The notes beneath the pieces were generated by a model. That model was not told the DNA's origin and ran no database searches. It worked only from the letters and a program-made list of their open reading frames with translations. Shown piece after piece: positions 28,201 to 38,889 of a stretch of DNA of 64,000 bases; within the stretch, counting starts at the first letter, position 1, and each line of letters opens with the position of its first letter. Position numbers and translations under genes: made by a program. The stretch lies in NCBI RefSeq assembly GCF_029227915.1, contig NC_079887.1:22751650-22815649 (forward strand). Reading direction: 5' to 3'. This DNA is from Hydractinia symbiolongicarpus (taxonomy: Eukaryota; Cnidaria; Hydrozoa; Anthoathecata; Hydractiniidae).

Positions 28201-28714
28201 ATGAAGTAATTTCGAGGTTATGGAAGTGTGAGGGAAACGTGAAATATTTTTTGCTGTTTTAAACTAAACAAGCTGGCTATTATGTAGTTAGATTCGAAAC
28301 TTTCGCAGGTTTGTAAACGTTCTCTTCTTTTAGACCAATCCGATCAAGTATCCGATATTGAAAATCGGATGACAAAGAAACTGATGAGATTGCATCACTC
28401 CGTCACATTTTCGTCCATTCTGACGGCTTGGGTAAGTGACCATGTTAATGCTCGTAAATATTTTACAACGTGGAAATTTATAAAAGCTAAAAGTGTCTTT
28501 TCGATTTAAAGAAAGAAATAATAATCACGAAAAAAAAAATATTATTGTTTTGAATAAACAATAAAAAACGTTCGTGTAAATATTTCCGTGAATTTTGTGT
28601 CAACCAATTTTACAAAAATTTACTTCGAAATGTATTTATTTATTTATTTTTTGTTCGATAATTTTTGTGTTTGTTTTCTAGGAACAAAGCATTCGTGAAA
28701 CACTCGTTACGTAG
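10211..28714 (+). CDS. MED15: Mediator complex subunit 15
   Basis: Sixteen exons: 10211-10266, 13144-13231, 13796-13847, 17649-17687, 21919-22292, 23026-23272, 23645-23829, 23914-24006, 24088-24154, 24399-24459, 25367-25421, 25713-25876, 26736-26923, 27378-27473, 28334-28431, 28682-28714. All phases agree and give 631 residues. Residues 5-66 form the KIX domain (EVEKHILAKAHSRDDYLQMV), which binds activator peptides. Residues 80-345 are Gln, Pro and Ser rich, with a polyglutamine run in exon 6. EEQQYYEKLREMSKYIDPL opens the conserved C-terminal region that anchors the protein in the Mediator tail. The protein ends like other MED15s, with a Trp and a short helix. The join of exon 3 to exon 4 across 3.8 kb is phase-consistent but rests on a 39-bp exon and is the least certain step. 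Confidence 0.9.
10267..13143 (+). other. MED15 intron 1
   Basis: This 2.9-kb AT-rich intron contains no exon or mobile element that I can identify with confidence. A (GACA)n-like patch lies near 11201-11220. Confidence 0.6.
14781..14992 (+). repeat. Dispersed repeat, copy B
   Basis: This is the second, diverged copy of the repeat at 4312-4525, in the same orientation, inside MED15 intron 3. Shared blocks are interrupted by small indels, so both copies look old. Confidence 0.65.
16254..16389. repeat. Long near-perfect inverted repeat (hairpin)
   Basis: Two arms of about 60 bp (16254-16313 and 16330-16389) are almost exact complements around a loop of about 16 bp. The inner part of the stem carries GTATTGTAGGAGTTAGAT and its complement. 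The transcript of this MED15 intron could fold into a strong stem. A short related block, CTAACTCCTACAATAT, occurs near 21654. It is probably a foldback MITE. Confidence 0.8.
23038..23206 (+). repeat. CAA-rich polyglutamine tract in MED15 exon 6
   Basis: Most codons here are CAA with scattered CAG, ATG, AAT and AAA. In the MED15 frame they give runs of up to nine glutamines. The mixture of codons makes it less prone to slippage than pure CAG. Long open frames in the other phases and on the other strand are by-products of the triplet repeat. Confidence 0.85.
24157..24290 (+). repeat. Imperfect (TTG)n/(TTA)n microsatellite
   Basis: The tract starts a few bases inside MED15 intron 9, directly after the donor of the exon ending at 24154. 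It gives poly-leucine or poly-valine frames that are not coding. Its closeness to the splice donor could influence exon definition. That is an inference. Confidence 0.75.
25078..25154 (+). mobile_element. CCGTAA-type MITE remnant
   Basis: The right end GTGTTTATTCAAAGCATTAC is the same as that of the element at 29802-30150, preceded by the family's GGGCG-rich blocks. The left end is degraded. It lies in MED15 intron 10. Confidence 0.6.
25858..26097 (+). repeat. Triplicated exon end and splice donor of MED15
   Basis: Three tandem copies of an about 80-bp unit begin at roughly 25858, 25934 and 26012. Each contains CCCATGATCAGGTACATAAA, meaning the last codons of the 25713-25876 exon plus its GT donor, followed by the same intron bases. 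Copies are nearly identical apart from a 4-bp insertion in copy 2 and changes at the end of copy 3. Use of donor 2 or 3 would add sequence with a stop codon (TAA at about 25920). Confidence 0.85.
27735..28045. mobile_element. CCGTAAATTT-type MITE (311 bp)
   Basis: Inverted ends CCGTAAATTTGCTAATAAAC and its near complement are flanked by TA (27733-27734 and 28046-28047). Subterminal AATAAACGCCC blocks recur in both orientations. It lies in the MED15 intron after 27473. It is related to the element at 29802-30150. Confidence 0.75.
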
Positions 28715-29443
28715 AAAATGAAAGATGACAGAAAAACACAATATACTGCTCATTTTTTTGGATTGTAAATAGTGAAAATATTTTGATGTTATATTTATAT
28801 GCTCTTTGGAATTTATAAGAAAATAGTAGAAATCTTTAGTAGAAAAAGTAGAAGTATGTTTCTTTGCGAAAAGTTTTTTTGATGGCCTTACAGTGACTTC
28901 CGAACTCTACACAATTTGAACAAATAACAAAGTCAGTCATTCGCTCTTTTTTTGATTAAAATAGCCATAAGTTAAAGGTAGGCGAGGCAATAATTGTATT
29001 TGTTCAGGCGTTATAAGGATTATAAATTAAGTCTCTTTTTAATTTATGTAGAGTTTTATTTTAAGTTGTACATATGCATCTTTCGATATTTATTTTTCAA
29101 AGCGTTTTTCTATGCATATGGCGGACGAAAATTCGCAATGAATGTCTTGTCAAAGGTTCGTACGAAAATAGAAATAAATTTCGTCGATGTATTTTCTTCT
29201 AATTTAAATTTTCGTACTTTTGAAGTGCGATTTAGGATTATTTCATTTTGTAAAATGTCTTCTGAAAAAAAAAAGTAAAATAAATATTGATGTACAAATT
29301 ATAAATTCCAATGTTTTATTTTTGAAAAAAAAGTTAAGTCAACCCTGGGTATAAGAATGGATATAATGAGTACAATTTAATCTTTCTTGTAAATATACAT
29401 TTTTATCTCTTCTTTGCCTTGTTTGCCTAGATTTAGATTTATT

Positions 29444-31647
29444 ATGTCTCTACCAATATCAAATAAACGTTACAAAGACACAGAGTACTGGGACGAGCGA
29501 TACACGACAGAAGATGAATACGAGTGGTTGAAAAGCTATTCTTCCTTCCGCCATCTTGTTTGTAAACACGTGACTCAAGAAGACAATATTTTGATGGTTG
29601 GGTGCGGAAACAGCACACTGGGAGTGGATATGTATAAAGATGGATATAAAAATATTATCAACACTGATATTTCAACCGTTTGCATCGAGAACCAAATCAA
29701 AAAATACCACAAGGTAAGACTACTTTTGTACTTATTTTTTGTTATTTCACGATTTTAACACCTTTCAACACATTTCCATACATATAGCATATGTAAACAT
29801 ACCGTAATGCTTCGAATAAACGCCCGGGGCGTTTGACATTTTTTGGGGGCGTCTATTCGAGGGGGCGTTTAAAAGAGGGAGGCGTTTATTAAATTTTTTA
29901 CATTTCGTCTATTTTGCAGTTTTTAAGTATACCTATAATATATATCTTCACAACAGAAAATATAAGACATGTTTTAGCCAATGAACCTCAAAAGCGAAAA
30001 ACTAAATTTCCAACCTTAAATCTAGGATTTTGGAAAAAAGTAAGTAAGTTTACTTTTTCTGTCGCCTCGAAAAAACGCCCCTTATGATGGAGGGGCGTCT
30101 ATTAGAGGGGGCGTTTAAAAGAAGGGGAGTGTTTATTCAAAGCATTACGGTAGTATATATGCATATGTGTATTTATGTAGTATCCGCATGTTTCAGCATC
30201 CGTATCATTCGCAAGTTTTTTATATAGTATGTAGGTATATGATGTATATATGTAGTATCTGATGCATTTGTTGATATGTTTCTACATGTCTTCTTAACAG
30301 GTCATGTATGCATATGTTCTTATAGGTGATGTATGTGTACATATAGTGCTTGGGATATAGTAGTATAAGTGCCTATATTGGTTTGGGTATATGCTATATG
30401 CTCTATGCATACCTATATACATATGGTACTGTATGTATAGTATGCTCTTATATATAGTATCTTAATATATACTGCATGTATATGTTTGTACATATAGCAC
30501 TGTATACATAGTATGTCCATGTGTCTATATAGTATCTTGGTATATGACACACGCGTATGTTTATTTGTATCTGTATATTATGATACGGACTGCCTGTTTT
30601 TCCTCAGTGTCAGCCTGACGTGTCCCTCACGTCTGATTCTTCTTGTTCTTTATGTTTTTACTAATCACTTAGAACTTCATTGACTGTCTATGTTTAAAGT
30701 GAGCGTAGGGCGTGATCACGCCCTAAGCGAGACTGTACTTGATTTAAACGCCTCAAATAATATGAAAGAAAACTTTTTTTTGTTTAATCTCCGCTCAGAA
30801 ATAAATTTGATAATAAGAGAGTTCAGAGTTAGTCGACGAAATTGTTAGTGATGTTTTTTTCAACAATATTTGGCTCCGGCTTAGACTTCACGTAGATGAA
30901 TAACAAATTGTATTTCACAAATTGATACGTGTTAGGCCACTTTTAATAAAGTGGCCTAAAATAATAAAGGCTTAATTTGCGTCCCTATGATTTCTTTTTT
31001 ATATCTCGCGAAAAAGTTATCAAGTTTGTTTTATTTATTTTTGAACCTACCTTGTACAGGTGAGGTCCTATAAAATGACCTGTGTCCTTTCGTTACCAGC
31101 TTTTCATTGAATTATGGATTATAATTTTTTCACTTTCACTGGATTCTGTTGTTTTCTTTCTTTCTAGAACTTTCCAGAATTAAAATGGTTGGTAGCCGAC
31201 ATGACCAATATGACGTGCTTTAAAGACGACACGTTCGACGTCGTTATCGAGAAAGCGACTATAGACGCGTTGCTAGTAGCAGAAAAATCGCGCTGGACAG
31301 TATCTGATGAAACGGACGTGTTAATTCGTGACACTTTACACGAAATCAGTCGTGTTTTGAAGGTCGGGGGACGTTTCATTTCGATCACATTTGATCAGCC
31401 TCACTTTCGAATTCCGTTGCTAGCAAAATCAGCGTTTAATTGGAGTGTGAATTTTGAAACATTTCGCGAAGAAGAATCGTTCCATTTTTACTTTTTTTAC
31501 ATGATAAAAGGTGCACCATTAAACGAAGATTTCATCAAAAGAAATACGATTCAGGATAACGTTCAAACTATAGTTTTCTCCCATGACGACGTCGAAAGTA
31601 GCGACAATGACGAAGACACTTTCTTCACAAAGTTTAACGTCGAATAG
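29444..31647 (+). CDS. EEF1AKMT4: EEF1A lysine methyltransferase 4-like
   Basis: Two exons, 29444-29713 and 31168-31647 (TAG), join in phase 0 to give 249 residues. The N-terminus has EYWDERY and WLKSYSSFR, hallmark family motifs. The SAM-binding motif I reads VGCGNSTLG at about residues 47-55. Exon 2 continues the Rossmann fold with ADMTNMTCF, FDVVIEKATIDALL and the GGRFISITFDQPHFR strand. In vertebrates the orthologue (also fused to ECE2 in some transcripts) methylates a lysine of elongation factor eEF1A in the cytosol. A METTL13-like relative is the main alternative. The Asp/Glu-rich C-terminus is longer than in mammals. The gene starts 730 bp after MED15 ends, on the same strand, and a MITE sits in its only intron. 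Confidence 0.85.
29802..30150. mobile_element. CCGTAATGC-type MITE (349 bp)
   Basis: The ends CCGTAATGCTTCGAATAAAC and the complement are flanked by TA on both sides (29800-29801 and 30151-30152). Inside are repeated GGGGCGT(C/T)TATT blocks. It lies in the EEF1AKMT4 intron and carries no coding sequence. Confidence 0.8.
30152..30580. repeat. Degenerate TATG/TAGTAT simple-sequence region
   Basis: The stretch is dominated by alternations of ATATG, GTATA and TAGTAT with no exact period. It directly abuts the MITE at 29802-30150, as though microsatellite expansion began at its edge. Confidence 0.6.
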
Positions 31648-31969
31648 AAATTGTCCATTTTACCGACGAAATGTCGACGTAAAGTTATCCGACTAAAACA
31701 TGGAAGCAACAGCGCCGACTTGTTGAATCTTAATTTAAGCTTCAGCTTTCACATGTTAGATTCTGCGCATTGCGCAAAAGGCGCATGCGCAAAAAGTAAT
31801 ACCAACAGAGATGAAAAGAAATTGTATTTATTTTTATTTTAGATATTTTTATAATTTTAACATGTAGTGCTTTGAAACACTCCACAATGGCGTTAATCCT
31901 ACACAAGCAATTTTTAATATATAATTCCATATTCATAAACAGTGTTTTTCTGCACATGACATGGTAAAT

Positions 31970-32560
31970 GTTGTCATCAAAATTCCGTCCGTCATACATA
32001 TCCTGTTCATGTTGTCTTCAAAATTCCGTCCGTCATACATATCCTGTTCATTAGATTTTCGTCTATCGTACATATTCAGTGCATTAGATTTCCGTCCGTT
32101 GTACATATCCTGTTCATTAGATTTTCGTCCGTCGTACATATCCCGTGCATTAGATTTCCGTCCGTTGTACATATTCTGTTCATGAAAATTCCGTCCGTTG
32201 TACATATTCCGTTCATTAGATTTTCGTCCGTCATACATATTCCGTTCATTGGATTTTCGTCTGTCGTACATATTCTGTTCATTAGATTTTCGTCCTTCTC
32301 ACATATTCCGTTCATTAGATTTTCGTCCGTCATACATATTCCGTTCATTGGATTTTCGTCTGTCGTACATATTCTGTTCATTAGATTTTCGTCCTTCTCA
32401 CATATTCCGTTCATTAGATTTTCGTCTGTCGTACATATTCCGTTCATTAGATTTTCGTCCGTTGTACATATTTCGTTCATTACATTCTCGTCAGTCGTGC
32501 ATATTCTGTTAATTACATTTTCGTCCATCGCACGTATCCCCGTCATTTGATTTTCTCCGT
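31970..32560. repeat. 33-bp minisatellite, about 18 copies
   Basis: The unit is close to GTACATATTCCGTTCATTAG followed by ATTTTCGTCCGTC. Because 33 is divisible by three and the unit lacks stops in several frames, it yields open 11-residue peptide repeats on both strands. A higher-order unit of 99 bp is duplicated at about 32224-32322 and 32323-32421. It follows the EEF1AKMT4 stop by about 320 bp and could lie in its 3' UTR. I do not call it coding. Confidence 0.9.
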
Positions 32561-35500
32561 TGTGTAAAATGCGGAATAAAAAAATTGCGAATACGACATT
32601 TTTATTGAAATGGCGGAAAGAAAGATGGAAAATGAATATGCTTAATAAGATGTTCTTTTGCTGATATACTTTTTCTGAAATGAGTTTTCAGCTTTATAAG
32701 TTAAAAAAACGGAAAATAAAAGATGGCGAGTTTCGTCCTTGTTTAAAAAAGCTTTTCTTCCCTTAAAGTGGGTTTCTTAAATTTTTCTTCAAGTAAGAAA
32801 AACGTTTGCGGCAACCCGTATACGTCTGTCACGCAAAATGGTACCGCGAGTAGCGAGACGCACGCAATTCGGTACAAAAAGGACGGGCGAACCCATGGAT
32901 TTTTTCACGAGCCACCGACTAGTTATGCTTATATTCTTTTGTCCTTTTTTATGATTTACAAAAATGGTACAATTTTTCCTCGTCACTTAAAGGGAACAAA
33001 TTTTGGCGGGAAAAGATTTTGATTTGAAATTTTATCTCTTTGCAACGACATTTGTAATTTACAATAGTAACCATGAATTTTGATACAGAAAGTTACTTGT
33101 TATAGCATGCTGGTTAAAATCCTTAGCGAAGAAAAAATCCGAAAGTCCAAAAATCCCAATTTTTTTTCTCATACAAAATTTCACTTCCTTATTCTTGACA
33201 AGACGATGAAGAGACGAGGTAGGAAAGGTTTCCCTATAGTTGTTTTTTTTGCAACAAAATCCAGACCAGAAATGTTTTTTTTGATTCAGCTATTGCCATC
33301 CAGGTTCAGCATATTTTTATCCAGGCTTAGAGTTTATAAATTCAGGTTCGTTAGTATACATTTCTTATTCATCAAGTACCGAGTTCATTTTCGCCATGGA
33401 TTTTTATATTTTGGTTCAGCAGACACTCAAGGTTAAGCTTTTTCTAATATTTATTATACTTTTGAATATAGTAATTTTGCTTAATATCTTATATGCTAAC
33501 CCTTTCAAGCCGCTTGATTTTAAAGTGTAATTATTCATATATTTTTAGAAAAATCTTTTAAAATACAAATTTGTGGTTTTTGGTCCGCAATTTCCACAAT
33601 TCACAAAAGTAAATTTTATTAGAAGTGAAATTATTTCTAATATTAGCTATGACACGAGTTAGTCACGCTTCAGAAAAACTATAAAAAAAACAAACTAAGA
33701 ACATAGTGCAATAAATTATAAATAAGATAGAAAAAAACACATGCAAAAACACGACGTGGAAATAATGATAAATATTTAAAATGTCAAGAATAATATAAAA
33801 GAAAAAATGACTAAAGAAAGGATGTAGAAGGCATGCTATACTTTTATTAAGATCTTTTGTAGGTGCTCGCCATAAAAATAAAGTTTTGTCTTTAAAAGTG
33901 GATTTATTGCACCGAAGACGAAGAAGCAAATTAATTAATAAAGAAATGAGTCATTATTTTTCAGTTCAAGAGTTGTCAAGATCAATGCAGTGGAGGATAG
34001 AACTTCTATTTTCCAGATTTGTTATGGATTTCGTTTAACAGGAATGGTAGTCACATTGCAACGAGGAGAGATGATTTTTAGTTTATTTATGTGAAAAAAG
34101 TGTTTTGTTTAAATTATTATTGTGGATTCGCCATTACATAATGACAAGACGTTTTTATTTATAAACAACTTTATTTTTGTAGCCTCTTGATTGCTGGGGA
34201 AAAAATTGTAGTTTTGCTAAAAATTGCTTAGTTCACACCTGCATCCCCAGGGGTCTTTGCCTTTTTGATATGAGGGATGGAGAAAACAAGGGTTGCTTAG
34301 TCCAATATCAAAATTGGGCCTTAAATATCTGTTTAAAATGTTTTTTCTTAAAAGGGTGTAAGTCGTTTTACTTTTCATAAATTTTCAACCTAGCCAGTTG
34401 CTCAGCAATTGCTTAGGTTTCAGATTGAATTCGGGGTTTGCTCTGAGAAAGTTTTTGTGTTTATTGGTGGATTTGAATTAGTTTTCGTATGAGAGACACT
34501 AATTTTTGATAATTTTTGACAACATGAAGAATGAAAGCTTGTCAACTAGACAAATAAGAGTTTCGTAATTATTTAGGCTTTTATAAGATGCGTTTTAGGA
34601 CAAAAAAAAAGTAAATTGATACGATTTTTATCCGCACCTCGAATACTTGCTTTTTTGAAATACAGAATGTTCTTAAACAATCCGACGCAACACAAACGTT
34701 TGACTGATTTTTTAAATATAACACGTTCTGAAAGGGTTCTTGCTTGACCCTCCAACTGTCATTTCTTTCGTAAGCTCTGTTTGACAACCTTGACCACAGG
34801 TTGTTTTCTCTCTTTGTGGTACCGGGACAGCTTCTTGGTACAGAGGAGACAAAAAGGCCTGGAATCGAGGCTGTCTCCATAAAGCTGTTACTTGCAAACA
34901 AATATTTTTCCATGCTATAAAGAGGTATATGTTTCAGAGAGGTGTTTACGCAGTAACTGATAAAAAAAAGTTAGCCAAAGAGAATATACAATTTTTGAGA
35001 CCTCTTCTGTCATTATTGCTTGAAGGGTCAAACGAAGGCTATTGACTTGATAAAAAATAAAATAAATAATATTTTAAACAAGTATATAGCTGTAAATGTG
35101 TTTAAATAGGCAAAAACATGTTCACACGGAACCGAAAATGATGTCCGCTTCATAGATACGACATAGCGCTGTTAGAGTTTTTTAAAGAATTATACAAACT
35201 GTCTGTCTTGAGAGGTGTCACATTTAGAGAGGTTCCGCCATATATAAAGAGAGTTATTTTGGTGGATGTATTTTGCAGCTGGATTTACATACTGAATTCA
35301 AATAATTAAATATTGCAACAGTTTCGCTTTCATACTTTCACTTCCACTCTCAAATTTACCGCCGTTGGTAATTCTGATTATATTTAGTCACTTGCTCCCC
35401 ATTGTTTAGCCTCTTTTTTGTATGTAAACGATGAAAACAAACAAACCCTGTTGTTCACTTAGTTCGAAATTTCCGCCATATTGTAAAGCCAGAGCTGCGA

Positions 35501-35588
35501 TAGCGCGGGAACTAATTGCAGAAAAGAACTAGTTATTGGTTCATTTAGTCTACATTTTTTTTTTTTAGTACGATAAATAATATCTACG
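32561..35588. other. Intergenic stretch without recognised genes
   Basis: This is AT-rich DNA between EEF1AKMT4 and the next gene. Open frames are short and show no family resemblance or matching splice sites. A fold-back-like block with CTGCATCCCCAGGGGTC lies near 34240-34300, and a GAATCGAGG block near 34863. Confidence 0.5.
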
Positions 35589-38510
35589 ATGACCAGTTTG
35601 TTTAAAAAAACAAAACATGATAAGGAGGAGACTGAGGTGAGGTTGCTTTATTTTTAACAATGTTAAAATTCGTTTCACTTCTTTAGGAGACTAGAAACAA
35701 GGTTGGTTCTAAATTTATTCTCACGATATTCTTTTGGATAAATAAGAAAACATTTGTTAGTCTCCTCTTTCCTTTGATTCGCTTCAGGATTTAAGGTTAC
35801 CTTCACAGAGCTTTTTTTGCCTTTATGAGAGATGTTATAGTGTTCATGGGATAAAGACTCTAGAAAAGGGAGCCTGGGAGGAGGATGGCATTTAATGCAT
35901 TAAACTAATGCCAATTTCGCCATCTTGGTTTACGATTGTTAATTTTTTTTCTTTTTACAGTTTTTCGAATCAGTGTCAAAACAAAAAGGAAAAAAGATGT
36001 TACCGGTCACCTATCCATCAAACCATCCATCCGGTAATGACAATACACACCGATATTATCCAAACGCGCCGAGAAAAAAGGTGAACTTTGTTCTTTATCG
36101 TATTAAAAAAATAACCTAATTTGAAGCGATTCTTACCTTATATAGCAACTTTCAGACGCTAGACAAGAATAACGAAACTACTAAGAAATCCCGATGAGAT
36201 ATTTATATTCTCTCGGTAATTGATATACAAATATATATACAGGCTTTTACCAGCTTCTTCACTTGGCAACGAAAACGACCGACATTGGTGTTGATCCTGA
36301 CCTACATTTGTGTGTTCACTATCGGTGCAGCTGCAGGGTTTAGTCCGTTTATTAAAGAATTTGTCAACAGATGCAATGGTAAGCCACAACTTTTTTCAAC
36401 CGCCTGAACAGCCGGTTACTGCTTGGCGTTGTTTTCGCTAGGCGGAGTTCTTTAATGGCGGTAAATTTTATGTCGTGGTGTTAGTGGAGGGCGCTACTTT
36501 TCGTGTCGTAGTGTTATTATTTTGAATATTTATATAGGATAGCAATGTTAGTGCTTAAACACTAAATATGGGTCCTGTTGTCTGCATGTAAACATTAGAT
36601 ATACATTGGCATTACCATCCCCTTTTCTTCGCATGGCATGAGCTGACCCGTAGCTGAAGTGATGGCAATTCTTAAACATCCCTGCGCCGTGGACTGGGCC
36701 ATCGACTTTTGGACTACGAAGAAAACCCCATAACCATTTATTTACGCGCCACTACCGGCGTTTTTTGTGCAACAAGGAGTTAAAATGGCCGTCGTGAGAT
36801 ATTTATTTGTAAGAGTTTGAAACAAAATGTCGAAAAAGAAATAATGAGGTTTTTAGTAAATTTAAAATTGCCGCTTAACTAGCATCTGCTTAAATAGAGA
36901 ACTTTCTAAATTATTATGTCGTTATCAGCGCTGCCGAAGGTTTTCTAATTTTCTTGATACAGGGTCGGTCATTCTCTACCCCAGAGCTCTTTGAGATAAA
37001 CCTGAAAGAGCTCTGAGGACGAGAAGGAGGGTCGGTGCGACAAATGCCCTGGGAACAAGCTGTATAAATCTGGCGGTGGAAACCGGGTCATGCTAAACCA
37101 TGCACGAAATTTTTCAGCTAACAATAACAAATACCGTATATTTTTAGCTGATCGAGATTATGCTAATCAACTGAGTACATTGTTAGCAAAACAAAGGGAG
37201 ATGATCATGAAGCAACAAGTTCTACAAACGAATATAACGCAGCCAGTTGTAGGTGAGTTCATCTTCAAGGGTTAAATTTTTAATTAAATTATTACTTACG
37301 AATATTAATAAAAAAATTAACTAAATTTCTTTTTACAAAATTCGAGCAACTAAATGTTCCGGTAACTGGATCATTTAGTTACTCGAACCCTTTTTTATCG
37401 TCTGGATGTTCGAGTTATTCAGAATAACTGTGTGTATCCCTGGAATTTTGCGCAAAGGAGATAATTTGCAAAAATTAATTCTGCAAAATATTCTAAAAAA
37501 CTTATTGTTGCACAAGTAAAATTTGCAAAATTATGTTAATTAATATTTTTTTTAAAAAAATTTTTTTAAAGAAAATTTCTGTGCGCGAAAACTTCTTTGC
37601 ACACGCCTATAACTTCGCTTCTTAATTTCAGCACTGTCACATTAAAATAACATGAAATTTTTCAATTGTGTTTTATCATTTTTTTATTTATACCCATGGC
37701 GTCATGAATATGACATCTTTTTACAGGTCCTAACACGGGTGCTCTTGAACCATGGTTAATTGACTTATTGAAAAAAATAAATCAACAAGTGGAGAAAAGT
37801 CATGTTCAGATCAAGAAAGGTGGGTTTCATGTTTATCTGACACGGGGTCACTTAAAAGACACTTCGTCTAAGACGTTCGTTATCCTAGTTCCCAGGTCCT
37901 TTTAACTAAAGCCAGTATTAGAGTTATGATGAAGGCAAAATGACCTGAGAACGAGGTTTGAACGCAGACCTCCAAACTACACAGCCCTTTTTTATTTATG
38001 GCGAAAACAAGACCTTTTTTTAAATGGCGAAAAGATTTTAAAATTGTAATCCATGCAAAAATTTTGACATTGTGGTAAAGGGCGTGTAAGAAACAGAGAA
38101 AGCTTGCTCGATTAACTGAAATTTCGAGATCAAGATTCCAGATAACGAGATTAGTATAGCTTTTGGATCAGGTTCAGGCAACAAACCCTGGAGGGGACGA
38201 TCGGGAAAGTACTATAAAAAAATCTCTGTTCTTTTAACAATTTCCTTCTTTTATAGCTGTAGGCAAAGACGACAATGATATAGTGTTGACGTGCATACGA
38301 GGTAACGTCCAAATAACAACCGTACATCATGGCGGCATAAAAGCTGACAAAGCGAGCACAGAAAAAGTAAACAAATATTGCAACCAGAACATTAAGATGT
38401 CTCGATTAACTCAACGTTGCATCGTCAGTTTAAAATCCGTATTTCAATCATCGTTTGAGAACTCGATTACTGAAATCACTTACGTATGCGTGAGTAGAAG
38501 CACAAAATAA
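35589..38510 (+). CDS. Type II membrane protein with lectin-like cysteine domain
   Basis: Six exons with agreeing phases: 35589-35636, 35961-36080, 36243-36378, 37148-37252, 37727-37819, 38257-38510. They give about 251 residues. The first 70 residues are basic and polar (cytosolic if type II). RPTLVLILTYICVFTIGAAA then forms one membrane span at about 68-88 with no earlier signal peptide. A Gln-rich stalk with an NIT glycosylation sequon follows. The last exon has VLTCIRGNVQITTVHHGG and later cysteines ending in ITYVCV, spaced roughly like a SUEL/galactose-binding lectin domain. That domain call is tentative, since the usual YGR motif is not preserved. The gene is convergent with MED25 (about 380 bp between stop codons). 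A role in surface binding is only an inference. Confidence 0.65.
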
Positions 38511-38889
38511 GCGAGACAACAACAACAACAGAATTCATCTATTTTATCCTTAAATAAATATAACGGTTAAAGATGCTGAAGACTTTAATTTAAAAAATAA
38601 CGATGCGTCAGTTGGAAATGCACCGACATGTCGGAGTTGAGAAGAATATATAGTAACCATGTCGTGATTTTCCTCGCGCAACTTAAACAGATTGGAAGAA
38701 AAAATTCTACAAAACAGTTATTAAAATATTTACCATTTATTAATTTACCTATATCTATAAAATATTTAAATACAAAGTTTATCCCGCAGTTTATAAATAT
38801 CTCGCAGCACACTTCATCAAGTGGTGCGTTTCAACCCCAAAGGAGTGTCATTTTCTCTCACAATATTTCTAATCTAGGCATTACGTTCC

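Noticed and set aside
31933-32550. Repetitive 11-residue peptides on both strands, and a possible CRISPR-like array
   Set aside because: The 33-bp units are contiguous with no unique spacers and the host is eukaryotic. Open frames follow from a unit length divisible by three.
32768-33436. Plus-strand frames of 84 and 118 codons
   Set aside because: Composition is that of AT-rich noncoding DNA. No motif, homologue or matching splice sites were found.
36159-36389. Minus-strand 76-codon frame
   Set aside because: It lies opposite the membrane-span exon of the lectin-like gene, which has consistent splice phases.
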